Program-made: the position numbers and the translations under genes | The notes under the pieces: generated by a model | Seen by the model: the letters and a program-made list of their open reading frames with translations, nothing else | Told to the model about the DNA's origin: nothing | The model's database searches: none | Shown: piece after piece, positions 41,445 to 50,448 of the stretch | Layout of the letters: each line of letters opens with the position of its first letter | How positions within the stretch are numbered: position 1 is the first letter of the stretch | Origin: GCA-2690565 sp002457235 | Lineage (GTDB): Bacteria > Verrucomicrobiota > Verrucomicrobiia > Opitutales > Coraliomargaritaceae | Length of the DNA: 64,000 nt | Reading direction: 5' to 3' | Assembly: GCA_045565695.1 (NCBI GenBank) | Contig: JBJLEZ010000001.1 | Coordinates: forward strand, 310,001-374,000

Positions 41445-44400
41445 ATGTTAAAACAGTTTTTTAAACGATTTTCTGGCAGTCATTATCGGAAGTACCAAAA
41501 AAAGTGTGCTCCAATTATTGAGCGTATCAATGCGTTTGAAGTGGAGATGCAATCTTTAAGCGAGGAAGCTTTGAAAGCAAAGACAGCGGAATTCAAAGAG
41601 CGATTTAAGGCAGGGGAGACTCTAGATGATTTATTGCCTGAAGCATTTGCTGTGGTTAAAAATGCATCACGCCGAATGTGTGGGAGTTCTTTGGATGTTT
41701 GTGGGCATCAATTGCCGTGGGAGATGGTGCATTATGATGTACAGCTTTTAGGGGGTATTGCATTGCACGAAAAGCGGATAGCAGAAATGGCTACAGGTGA
41801 AGGTAAGACCTTGGTTTCAACCTGCCCCTTATATTTAAACGCGCTTTCTGGGAGAAACTGTCAACTGGTCACGGTGAATGATTATTTAGCACGCCGAGAC
41901 TCTGAATGGATGGGGCATTTGTTTCGCTATTTGGGTCTTTCTGTAGGCTGTATTCAAAATGGGATGTCCCCTACAGATCGTAAGACAATGTATGCCTGTG
42001 ATATTACTTATGGAACAGCCGCCGAATTTGGCTTTGATTATCTAAGGGATAATGGAATGGCGACTCGGCAAGATGACCAAGTACAGCGAGATCACTATTT
42101 CTGTATTATTGATGAGGTGGATTCTATTTTGATCGATGAAGCGAGAACGCCTTTGATTATTTCAGGCCCGATGCAAGATGACAATCCGCTACCCTTTAAA
42201 TCTGTTAAGCCAGTGGTGCAGAATTTAGTTCGTCAGCAACAAGGCTTGTGCAATGAGGTGATTGCCAATGTGAAGAGCGGGTTGGAGCAATTAGAAAAGG
42301 AAGGCTTTTCTGAGGAGCGACACTTGGAATTAATAACAGATTTGTATCGAGTGAAATTAGGAATGCCAAAGCATAAGCAGTTACTTCGCTTGATGGAAGA
42401 TCCGAAGGTCCGCAAATCATTGGATACAGTTGACCTAGAATTGAATAGTGATTTCAAAAAGAATGAGCGCCATGCCTTAAAGGAATCTTTATTTTTCATT
42501 TTAGATGAAAAGCAGGGACAAGCGGATCTTACAGAAAAGGGGCGACTGTTAATGAGTCCTGATGATCCCGATGCTTTTATGCTTCCTGATTTGCCGACTC
42601 TATTTATGGAAATCGATAAGCGAGCAGAATTGAGTGGCGAAGAAAAACAAAAAGCCAAACAAGAAGCAGAACATCATTTTCAAAATACGAGTGAGCGGAT
42701 TCATTGCATCAGTCAGCTACTGAGAGCGTACAGTCTTTATGAGAAAGACAAAGAGTATGTGGTGCAGAGCGGCAAGGTGAATATCGTTGACCAAAACACA
42801 GGGCGAGTCATGCCAGGTCGCCGGTGGTCTGATGGATTGCACCAAGCGATCGAGGCAAAAGAAAATTGTGCCATCGAAAAAGAAACAAAAACCTACGCTT
42901 CGGTGACGATTCAAAATTACTTCCGTATGTATGACAAGATTGCGGGTATGACAGGAACGGCAGAAACGGAAGCGTCTGAGTTTAACGAAATTTATGGATT
43001 AGCGGTGATGATTATTCCAACAAATCGCCCAAATGTTCGGAAAGATAACAATGATGTTATTTATAAAACTCGAAGAGAAAAATTTAATGCAGTCGTGAAG
43101 ACAATTGCTGAAGTGAATAAACTAGGGCAGCCCGTCTTAGTGGGAACAGCATCGGTGGAATCTTCCGAATTACTCAGTCGCATGTTGAAACGTTCCAATA
43201 TCATACACAGTGTTTTGAATGCTAAGTATCACGCACAGGAGGCGGAGATCGTCGCTCGTGCTGGGCAAAAAGGTGCGGTGACTATTGCCACTAATATGGC
43301 GGGACGTGGAACAGATATCAAATTAGGCGAAGGTGTTGAAGGGCTGGGCGGTTTGTATGTTTTGGGAACAGAGCGACATGAATCACGCCGAGTCGATAGG
43401 CAATTGCGTGGACGCTGTGCCCGTCAAGGCGACCCTGGAGTGTCTAAATTCTTTGTTTCTTTAGAGGATGATTTGATGCGTCTCTTTGCTAATGCGGGGC
43501 CGATCTCAAATATTCTGGAGAAAAATTTCAGTGAGGACGAAGAGCTTGAGCATCCGATGTTGAATTGGTCGATTGAAAATGCACAGAAAAAAGTGGAGCA
43601 ACAAAATTTCTCCATTCGTAAGCGATTGCTTCAATTTGATGATGTTTTAAATACGCAAAGAGAAGTGATTTATAGTATCCGTAATGATGCGATTACTTCG
43701 GACGCTCCACGAGCTATTGTAATGGAAATGGTCACAGAAGAAATCGAAGAGCGATATCAATCAGCAATGGCCAATCAAAGCGCAGAAGACATGGAGTCTT
43801 TTGTCAGTTGGGTAAATGCTTATTTTCCAATAAGCTTAAGCCTTGAGCAGTTGAATGAAAAAGAAGGTGAAGCCGAGAGCTTTATACTGGAAAGTATAAA
43901 GAAAGCTTATGACGAGCGTGAAACATTTGAAGATATTGAGTCTTTAAAGGGTTTGGAACGCTACATTGTGATTCGGGCAGTGGATCGCCGTTGGCAGGAT
44001 CATTTAACAGAGATGGAAGAATTAAGGCGTAGCGTTAGTTTGAGAAGCTATGGTCAAAAAGATCCTTTAAGCGAATACAAGAGTGAAGCATTTGTTTTCT
44101 TTGAAGAGTTGATGACAACTTTACGTTCAGAAATTTGCACATCGATATTTCGCACGGCGACTAATCAGAGTGCGTTTGAAAAAATGTTTTCTAAGATGTC
44201 AACTAAAGTGGAGTTGACTGGTTCAGACCAAGGACAGGGAAAAGCGGGTGCCTTGGCAGGAGCTGTGGCGAAGGAAGCGGCGAACTCTGGAACAGGGCAG
44301 GCTCGTCCACAAAAAGAAGTACAACTTCCTAAGGTAGAGCCAATACGTCGTGAGACTGCTAAAATCGGGCGCAATGACATGGTTACAATTCGTAAAAACG

Positions 44401-44480
44401 GTGAAAGCAAACAACTGAAATACAAGCGCGCTGAATCGTTGATAGAGAATGAGGGTTGGGTCTTAGATTCAAATCAATAA
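41445..44480 (+). CDS. secA: Protein translocase ATPase SecA
   Basis: Motor of the Sec pathway, 1011 residues, longer than the usual 830-900. The DEAD-type NBD1 holds the Walker A region EMATGEGKTLVSTCPLYL and DEVDSILIDEARTPLIISG. A charged insertion of roughly 100 residues or more in the region after it (about residues 260-420) accounts for the extra length. PGRRWSDGLHQAIEAKE, GMTGTAETEASEF and NMAGRGTDIKLGEGV (NBD2) follow. RQLRGRCARQGDPG and the helical wing/scaffold are present. The C-terminus lacks the usual CxCxSG zinc motif and ends in a short basic domain (MVTIRKNGESKQLKYKRAE). Confidence 0.97.
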   Translation: MLKQFFKRFSGSHYRKYQKKCAPIIERINAFEVEMQSLSEEALKAKTAEFKERFKAGETLDDLLPEAFAVVKNASRRMCGSSLDVCGHQLPWEMVHYDVQLLGGIALHEKRIAEMATGEGKTLVSTCPLYLNALSGRNCQLVTVNDYLARRDSEWMGHLFRYLGLSVGCIQNGMSPTDRKTMYACDITYGTAAEFGFDYLRDNGMATRQDDQVQRDHYFCIIDEVDSILIDEARTPLIISGPMQDDNPLPFKSVKPVVQNLVRQQQGLCNEVIANVKSGLEQLEKEGFSEERHLELITDLYRVKLGMPKHKQLLRLMEDPKVRKSLDTVDLELNSDFKKNERHALKESLFFILDEKQGQADLTEKGRLLMSPDDPDAFMLPDLPTLFMEIDKRAELSGEEKQKAKQEAEHHFQNTSERIHCISQLLRAYSLYEKDKEYVVQSGKVNIVDQNTGRVMPGRRWSDGLHQAIEAKENCAIEKETKTYASVTIQNYFRMYDKIAGMTGTAETEASEFNEIYGLAVMIIPTNRPNVRKDNNDVIYKTRREKFNAVVKTIAEVNKLGQPVLVGTASVESSELLSRMLKRSNIIHSVLNAKYHAQEAEIVARAGQKGAVTIATNMAGRGTDIKLGEGVEGLGGLYVLGTERHESRRVDRQLRGRCARQGDPGVSKFFVSLEDDLMRLFANAGPISNILEKNFSEDEELEHPMLNWSIENAQKKVEQQNFSIRKRLLQFDDVLNTQREVIYSIRNDAITSDAPRAIVMEMVTEEIEERYQSAMANQSAEDMESFVSWVNAYFPISLSLEQLNEKEGEAESFILESIKKAYDERETFEDIESLKGLERYIVIRAVDRRWQDHLTEMEELRRSVSLRSYGQKDPLSEYKSEAFVFFEELMTTLRSEICTSIFRTATNQSAFEKMFSKMSTKVELTGSDQGQGKAGALAGAVAKEAANSGTGQARPQKEVQLPKVEPIRRETAKIGRNDMVTIRKNGESKQLKYKRAESLIENEGWVLDSNQ

Positions 44481-44503
44481 ATCAATCAAAATGATAGGGC
44501 CTC

Positions 44504-46081
44504 ATGTTTGGTAAGACTTTAATTCAAGCATTAATAGTTTTATTAACCGGAGGTTTCTGGATTGCTTCAATGCCTCCTTTTAATTTAGGAGAGCTTGGTT
44601 ATGTACTTTTTGTTCCGCTTTTAATGTGGGTGTATACTAAGCCGAGTTGGCGGGCGGTTCGCTGGGTAGCTGGGCTGTCTTCGCTTTTTGCCTGGGTGTT
44701 TATTTTAATCTGGCTGAGGCACGTTACATACATTGGAACGGTTCTTTTGGCGGGCTGTTTATCACTTTATTTCATTCTTTGGTTAAGCTATGTACGCTGG
44801 GTACTGCCTCGGTTGCTTCATCGATCATTTCTATTTCGATTACTAGGATTTCTAGGTATAGCAGGCACTTGGGTTGTTTGTGAATGGTTGCGCTCGATTC
44901 TGATTTATGGGATGCCGATGGGTCCGTTGGCTTTAACTCAATGGCAGAAGCCAGTGCTATTGCAAATTGCTGCTTGGACTGGTGCTTACGGCGTGTCTTT
45001 CTTCCTGATCTTTTTTAACTGTTGCATGGCCCAAACGTTTTATAACTTATCGGCATCAGACAAGAAGCGCTCGATATTTTTGCGATGGTTTAAGGCCGAT
45101 TTTTATTGTGCGATTGTTGCATTGATAAGCCTAATTTTTCTGTATCTCAATTGTTTGCCTAAATCATGGTCAGAGCAAGAGGAAGGATTTTCGTTTGTTT
45201 TAGTACAGCCGAATTTGCCTCCTTTATTGGAATGGGATGACGATTATAATTCTTTGAGGTTGGCTCAACTTGAGCAAGAGGTTCTACGGGCGCAATTAAT
45301 GGAATTTGATATCCTTATGTTACCTGAGGCGGTTACACCTGAGGCAATTAAAGGAGACTTCGAAACTTTATTCTTTTATCAATCATTGGTGGAAAACCGA
45401 GGACGACCTATTTTAACAGGAAATTTGGCTTACTATAGCGAGGGCAATAGATGGTATAATGGGATTTTTTTAATGGAGCCAGAGACAGGGTTGAATCCGA
45501 TATATTATGCCAAGAGACGTTTAGTGCCTTTTGGAGAATACACGCCCAACCCATTCAAGGGTTTCGTAGAAGCCTTCGGAGCGACTCAAGGTTACTATTA
45601 TCCTGGTACCTTTGATGGGGTCATCCCTGTAGTATTAAGAGAAAAGCAATACGCCTTTGGTGCGTTGGTTTGCTATGAAGATATGTTCCCCACATTAGCT
45701 CGTGATACGGTTCGAGCGGGTGCGGAGATTCTCTATGTAGCGACAAACAATGCTTGGTATGGCGAAGAAGGTGGGGCTTATTTTCATGCTGCTCACTCCG
45801 TTTTGCGAGCGGTTGAAAATAGAAGGCCGGTTATTCGTTGTGGCAATGCAGGCTGGAGTGGATGGATTGATCCTTATGGTTCGGTTCGTGATGTGCTAAC
45901 AAACGAAGCTAATTCAATCTACTTTAGGGGGAGCGGTAGTTTTTCTCTAACGATCGACAAACAATGGCAATCCTATACAAGTGTGTACACTCGTTACGGA
46001 GATTGGTTTGTGTGGCTTTCAGCCATATTTGCCATGTTCGCTTCCTTAATAAAGGAGAAGCGAGGTGTTTATATTAGCTAG
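44504..46081 (+). CDS. lnt: Apolipoprotein N-acyltransferase
   Basis: Inner-membrane enzyme adding the third acyl chain to lipoproteins, 525 residues. About six to eight N-terminal membrane helices precede a nitrilase-like domain with its Glu-Lys-Cys triad. The Glu is in ILMLPEAVTPEAIKG, the Lys in YYAKRRLVPFGEYTP and the Cys in FGALVCYEDMFPTLARD. AAHSVLRAVENRRPVIRCGNAGWSG also fits. It follows secA by 23 bp, so the two envelope-biogenesis genes may be co-transcribed. The stop overlaps the convergent sigma-factor gene by 8 bp. Its presence supports a Gram-negative envelope. Confidence 0.95.
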   Translation: MFGKTLIQALIVLLTGGFWIASMPPFNLGELGYVLFVPLLMWVYTKPSWRAVRWVAGLSSLFAWVFILIWLRHVTYIGTVLLAGCLSLYFILWLSYVRWVLPRLLHRSFLFRLLGFLGIAGTWVVCEWLRSILIYGMPMGPLALTQWQKPVLLQIAAWTGAYGVSFFLIFFNCCMAQTFYNLSASDKKRSIFLRWFKADFYCAIVALISLIFLYLNCLPKSWSEQEEGFSFVLVQPNLPPLLEWDDDYNSLRLAQLEQEVLRAQLMEFDILMLPEAVTPEAIKGDFETLFFYQSLVENRGRPILTGNLAYYSEGNRWYNGIFLMEPETGLNPIYYAKRRLVPFGEYTPNPFKGFVEAFGATQGYYYPGTFDGVIPVVLREKQYAFGALVCYEDMFPTLARDTVRAGAEILYVATNNAWYGEEGGAYFHAAHSVLRAVENRRPVIRCGNAGWSGWIDPYGSVRDVLTNEANSIYFRGSGSFSLTIDKQWQSYTSVYTRYGDWFVWLSAIFAMFASLIKEKRGVYIS

Positions 46082-47084
46082 AGTGTTCTTGAAAAAATTC
46101 TTGGAGGACTTCCATTTTCTTCTTTTCGATTAATTCTTCATGCAGTTCTTCTTTACTTTTCTGCTTATTAATCTCCGTAAGTAAATTTCTCATTTTGCGA
46201 ATAGAATCATTTTGTAGCTGACGTATACGCTCACGAGTCACTTGAAATTTTTCACCCACTTCTTCGAGAGTCATCGCTTTTGAACCATCTAAACCAAATC
46301 GTAGTTTGATGATCTCAGCTTCTCTGGGATCAAGTTGGTTCACCACACTCTGAATGTCCATGTTTTGCATCTTAGTGTCTAAATTTTCAAATGGAGATGA
46401 TTGATTTTCGTCTCCGACTAGATCACCAAAGCTTGTGTCAGAATCATCATTGATCGGCGCATCTAAAGACCTTGGCTGTGCACTGATAGATTTCAAGTGT
46501 GCAATCTTATGCGTAGGGATTTCCATGGCATAGCCGATCTCTTCATCACAGGGTTCTCTGCCGAATCTATCGGTGAGCTCTTTGATGATTTTTCGCATCT
46601 TAGATATGCGATCAACTAAATGTACTGGTACACGAATCGTTTTACTGTGATTAGCGAGAGCGCGTTTGATAGACTGCTTGATCCACCAAGACGCATAGGT
46701 GCTTAATTTTCCTCCTTTGTAAGGATCGAAGCGTTCTACTGCCTTAACTAGACCGATATTACCTTCACTGACTAAGTCCATTAAAGGGAGCCCGAAATTC
46801 ATATAGTCACGGGCGATTTTTACGACTAAACGTAAATTGGATGCGATCATTTTTTCCCGTGCTTTTTGATCACCTTTTTTGATCTTATTTGCGAGCTCCA
46901 CTTCTTCTTCTATGGTAAGCAGTGGTGTCTTTGAGATAGACTGCATGTAGGTGAACATAGCGTCTCTTTCATTAGGATGAAGGAGAGCTCTTGGATTTTC
47001 ATCAACAGAATCAACTCCGCTTCTGGGTATAGTCCCAGCAGATCCTGTGTCAGCCTGATATCGGTTATGTTTTAGTGTACTCAC
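46074..47084 (-). CDS. RNA polymerase sigma-70 family factor (RpoD/RpoS type)
   Basis: A 336-residue sigma factor with regions 1.2 through 4. Region 2 reads ARDYMNFGLPLMDLVSEGNIGLVKAVERFDPYKG and STYASWWIKQSIKRAL. Region 3 is around MRKIIKELTDRFGREPCDEEIGYAM. Region 4.2 is TLEEVGEKFQVTRERIRQLQNDSIRKM, the helix-turn-helix for the -35 box. Region 1.1 is missing and the length is close to RpoS. It may be a group 2 factor or the lineage's primary factor without region 1.1. The start is a GTG. It lies 65 bp after trpE. Confidence 0.93.
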   Translation of the reverse strand: MSTLKHNRYQADTGSAGTIPRSGVDSVDENPRALLHPNERDAMFTYMQSISKTPLLTIEEEVELANKIKKGDQKAREKMIASNLRLVVKIARDYMNFGLPLMDLVSEGNIGLVKAVERFDPYKGGKLSTYASWWIKQSIKRALANHSKTIRVPVHLVDRISKMRKIIKELTDRFGREPCDEEIGYAMEIPTHKIAHLKSISAQPRSLDAPINDDSDTSFGDLVGDENQSSPFENLDTKMQNMDIQSVVNQLDPREAEIIKLRFGLDGSKAMTLEEVGEKFQVTRERIRQLQNDSIRKMRNLLTEINKQKSKEELHEELIEKKKMEVLQEFFQEHSS

Positions 47085-47149
47085 AATAAGTTATTTAGAC
47101 TTATCGTAGTGTAATAAAAATACTTACTGAATTAGTGAAGATTGAGCGC

Positions 47150-48640
47150 TTACTTGGAAAATAAGGTCTCTGCTATCGAAACTGCCTTAAACATAGCTTT
47201 GGCTTTATTGATGGTTTCAATATACTCTTCCTTTGGAATGGAATCGGCCACAACACCTGCTCCAGACTGAATATAAATCGTTTGGTCTTTGATGACGGCC
47301 GTGCGGATGCCAATACAAGAATCATGGTTTCCATTGAAGCTGAAATAGCCTAAAGCACCCCCATATAGGCCTCTTTGACTGTTTTCTAGCTCTGAAATAA
47401 TCTGTAAAGCACGAACTTTTGGCGCTCCACTGAGAGTACCCGCAGGAAAAGTAGCTTTCATTAAGTCATAGGCCGTTTTGTCTTTGGCTAGGGTTCCTTG
47501 AACTTGGGAAACAATGTGCATAACATGTGAATAACGTTCAATTGACATGTAATCAGAGACCTTAATGGAACCATATTCAGAAACACGGCCGATGTCATTA
47601 CGAGCAAGGTCAACAAGCATCAAATGTTCAGCACACTCCTTCTTGTCTGCGAGTAAATCGGCCTCGAGCTCCAAATCTTCTTTTTCATTGCGGCCACGGC
47701 GACGCGTTCCCGCTATAGGGCGTATCTCAATTTGACTTCCCGTAAGGCGGACATGAATCTCTGGAGAGGCGCCCACGACAGAAAATTCAGGGTCTTCAAG
47801 TAAGAACATGTAAGGCGAAGGATTGACTGTACGAAGAGCACGATAAAGCCCTATTGGGGGTACGGTAAATTTTTTGCTAAAGCGTTGAGATAGAACAGTT
47901 TGTATAACATCCCCTGCTTCGACATACTCCTTGACTTTGTGAACAGAAGCCTCGAATTCTTCGGGTTCAAAATTTCCTTTTGGAACTGGAATTTCGCACG
48001 GTTGCGTGATTTGCTGATAATTGAGTGCAGTGGGCTTTTGAAGAAGTGATTGGATGCGGTTTATTTCCGTAACGGCTTGATCATAAGCCTCTTCAGCGGA
48101 ATCGCCAATTTCTGCATAAACACAGATTTTTAATATCTGTTTTACGTGATCAAAAATTAAAACAGAATCTGTAATAATGTAGTATAAAATAGGGAGCTTT
48201 AAGGGGTCATTTTGAGAAATCGCAATACTCGGTTCAACAGTGTGAATAAACTCGTGGCCAACAAAGCCTACCGCACCTCCATCAAATGGGGGCATGTCCT
48301 CAATATCCAGTGTTTTGAGGCGTCCTAGTTCATTTTCGATCAAACTGAGGGGATCTTCAGGGGTTTCGAAGCTTTCTTGGGTCCCGTCTTTATGGACAAT
48401 AGTGGTTTTATCGCTGTAGATGCGAAAAATTTTCTTCGGAGAGGCGCCAAGAAAGGAGAATCTACTGATATTTTCGCCGCCAACAATTGATTCAAATAAA
48501 AATGCGGGCTTGTCTTGAGCGAGTTTTGAATAAGCGGAGAGCGGTGTTTCGCAATCGGCAGTCAAATCCATGAAGACAGGAATGCGATAGCCTTGTTTCG
48601 CTTTGGCTTTAAACTCATCTAATTTGGGATGTATCTCCAT
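47150..48640 (-). CDS. trpE: Anthranilate synthase component I
   Basis: Chorismate-using enzyme of tryptophan synthesis, 496 residues. The N-terminal region holds FLFESIVGGENISRFSFLG, corresponding to the Trp feedback site (usually LLES). The catalytic part has SPEIHVRL, RPIAGTRRRGRNEKEDLELE, LVDLARNDIGRVSEYGSI and TFPAGTLSGAPKVRALQII. Anthranilate synthase is favoured over para-aminobenzoate synthase by this set, though the two are close. No trpG is adjacent. It sits 26 bp downstream of purK, an unusual neighbour. Confidence 0.92.
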   Translation of the reverse strand: MEIHPKLDEFKAKAKQGYRIPVFMDLTADCETPLSAYSKLAQDKPAFLFESIVGGENISRFSFLGASPKKIFRIYSDKTTIVHKDGTQESFETPEDPLSLIENELGRLKTLDIEDMPPFDGGAVGFVGHEFIHTVEPSIAISQNDPLKLPILYYIITDSVLIFDHVKQILKICVYAEIGDSAEEAYDQAVTEINRIQSLLQKPTALNYQQITQPCEIPVPKGNFEPEEFEASVHKVKEYVEAGDVIQTVLSQRFSKKFTVPPIGLYRALRTVNPSPYMFLLEDPEFSVVGASPEIHVRLTGSQIEIRPIAGTRRRGRNEKEDLELEADLLADKKECAEHLMLVDLARNDIGRVSEYGSIKVSDYMSIERYSHVMHIVSQVQGTLAKDKTAYDLMKATFPAGTLSGAPKVRALQIISELENSQRGLYGGALGYFSFNGNHDSCIGIRTAVIKDQTIYIQSGAGVVADSIPKEEYIETINKAKAMFKAVSIAETLFSK

Positions 48641-48666
48641 GATTGAATGTTGGGAGTTTTGTTGGA

Positions 48667-49806
48667 TTAGTCTTTCAATTCAAGAAAAAGTGCTTCGGCT
48701 TCCTTTTTAGCGAGGCTTAAATTTTGGTCTAGTACAGTATAGTGTCCCATTTTTCTTCCTTTGCGAGCTTCTCCTTTATCGTAAAGGTGAAGTTGAGTGC
48801 TTGGGTTTTTAAATAGAAGATTCCAAGGTGGAGAGGTTTTAGACCAGAGGTCACCGAGGATATTGATCATAACGGCAGGCGTGTGGGTGTCAGTTTTACC
48901 AAGAGGTAGCCCAGTGATTGCTCGAATATGTTGTTGGAATTGAGAGGTATGACAGGCATCTATGGTGTAGTGTCCAGAATTATGAGGTCGTGGGGCCATT
49001 TCATTGACGATCAGTTGGTCGTCTTGGGTTAAGAAAAATTCAACGGCGAGAAGCCCTACAACTTCTAAGGTATCAGCCAGCTGTTCGGCCAGAGTATGGG
49101 CGTGTTCAGCAATATTTTTTGATATGGGGGCAGGAGCGGTTGAGCTATGGAGAATGTGGTGAATATGCACATTTTCAGAAACTGGGAAGCTCGCTTTTTC
49201 GCCTTTTTCATTTCTAGCACAGACAACAGAATACTCGCCTTTATGCTCAATCCATTCTTCAACGACCACACGGTCTGGGTAGTTGAGTGTCTCCCATAGG
49301 GATTGTGGATCTGAAATCGAGTCCTCAGAATCTAATTTGATTTGCCCTTTGCCGTCATAGCCAAAGGCAGCGGTTTTAATGACGGAAGGGAAGCCAATCG
49401 TTTCAACGGCTTTTTTTAAGCTTTCTGGGCAGGTTGCGTATTCAAATTGGACGCAGGGAAATTGCTTGGATTTAAGAAAATCTTTTTCTCTTTGTCTGTG
49501 TTGGCAGATATGAAGGACGTGGGTCTTAGGGTGAATGGGAGTTATTTCACTCAGCTTGTTTAGAGAATCGGAAGGAATGTTTTCGAATTCAAAGGTGATA
49601 CAATCAACAGAGCGTGCGAAGCGTTCAAGTGCATCGAAGTCGTCATAAGCAGCCTGTGTGAAAGTGTCAGCAATACGTCCAGCAGTGGATTCTGCTTCTG
49701 GGCAGAAAACATGGAATCGATATCCCATGGGTCTTCCTGCTAGAATGAGCATTCGCCCGAGTTGTCCGCCTCCGAGAATGCCTATGGTTCCTCCAGGCAA
49801 TATCAT
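48667..49806 (-). CDS. purK: N5-carboxyaminoimidazole ribonucleotide synthase
   Basis: ATP-grasp enzyme converting AIR and bicarbonate to N5-CAIR in purine synthesis, 379 residues. It opens TIGILGGGQLGRMLILAGRPMG. The ATP-grasp core includes FPSVIKTAAFGYDGKGQIKL and VVEEWIEHKGEYSVVCARNE. The metal-binding region is EFFLTQDDQLIVNEMAPRPHNSGHYTIDAC. The start overlaps the purE stop by 4 bp (ATGA), coupling it to the next pathway enzyme. Confidence 0.96.
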   Translation of the reverse strand: MILPGGTIGILGGGQLGRMLILAGRPMGYRFHVFCPEAESTAGRIADTFTQAAYDDFDALERFARSVDCITFEFENIPSDSLNKLSEITPIHPKTHVLHICQHRQREKDFLKSKQFPCVQFEYATCPESLKKAVETIGFPSVIKTAAFGYDGKGQIKLDSEDSISDPQSLWETLNYPDRVVVEEWIEHKGEYSVVCARNEKGEKASFPVSENVHIHHILHSSTAPAPISKNIAEHAHTLAEQLADTLEVVGLLAVEFFLTQDDQLIVNEMAPRPHNSGHYTIDACHTSQFQQHIRAITGLPLGKTDTHTPAVMINILGDLWSKTSPPWNLLFKNPSTQLHLYDKGEARKGRKMGHYTVLDQNLSLAKKEAEALFLELKD

Positions 49807-50309
49807 GATTCTTTTGGCAGTTGGGTTTCAATGACGGTTTGGGTCTGCTGACTGCGAAAGGTTTCTAGCTTTTCTCGCACACTTGTATTATTGAGGGCAA
49901 TAATCGAGGCGGCTGAGATGGCAGCATTTTTTGCCCCTGCGATGCCAATGGCTAAAGTCATAACGGGAATGCCTGCGGGCATTTGTACAATAGAGAGTAA
50001 GGAATCTTGCCCATCAAGTGCTTTGGATTGTACAGGGACTCCAAGAACGGGTAGTGGAGTAATAGCAGCAGTCATGCCTGGAAGGTGGGCTGCGCCGCCT
50101 GCGCCTGCTATGATAACTTGCAGTCCTCTTGATTGGGCAGATTCAGCATAGGAATACAATTTTTTGGGCGTGCGGTGAGCGCTTACAATTTCCGTCTCAA
50201 AAGGAATTTCAAATAATTTAAGAAGCTCAGCAGATTCTTTCATCGTAGACCAATCGGATTGGCTTCCCATGATGATTCCTACGAGTGGTTGATCAGATGT
50301 ATTGTCCAT
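49803..50309 (-). CDS. purE: N5-carboxyaminoimidazole ribonucleotide mutase
   Basis: Class I PurE, 168 residues, rearranging N5-CAIR to CAIR. Family motifs are GIIMGSQSDWSTM at the start and EIVSAHRTPKKLYSYAES with the catalytic His. VIIAGAGGAAHLPGMTAA follows and PVQSKALDGQDSLLSIVQMP comes later. Presence of purK confirms the bacterial two-step route. It is the first gene of a leftward purE-purK-trpE run and is divergent from rapA. Confidence 0.96.
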   Translation of the reverse strand: MDNTSDQPLVGIIMGSQSDWSTMKESAELLKLFEIPFETEIVSAHRTPKKLYSYAESAQSRGLQVIIAGAGGAAHLPGMTAAITPLPVLGVPVQSKALDGQDSLLSIVQMPAGIPVMTLAIGIAGAKNAAISAASIIALNNTSVREKLETFRSQQTQTVIETQLPKES

Positions 50310-50448
50310 ATCTGTATAAAAAAGTATTCTTTATTATAATTCAATAATCTATTCGAGTTATCTGATGAAGGTTTTTTCGAAAAAGTTTGGCTGTTTTAGT
50401 CAACTCGAGTTTTGACTTAATGTGCCGAGGAACATAAGATTATTTGTT

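Noticed and set aside
48138..48153. TGTTTTACGTGATCAA as a second parS site inside trpE
   Set aside because: It differs from the parS consensus at four positions and is not palindromic.
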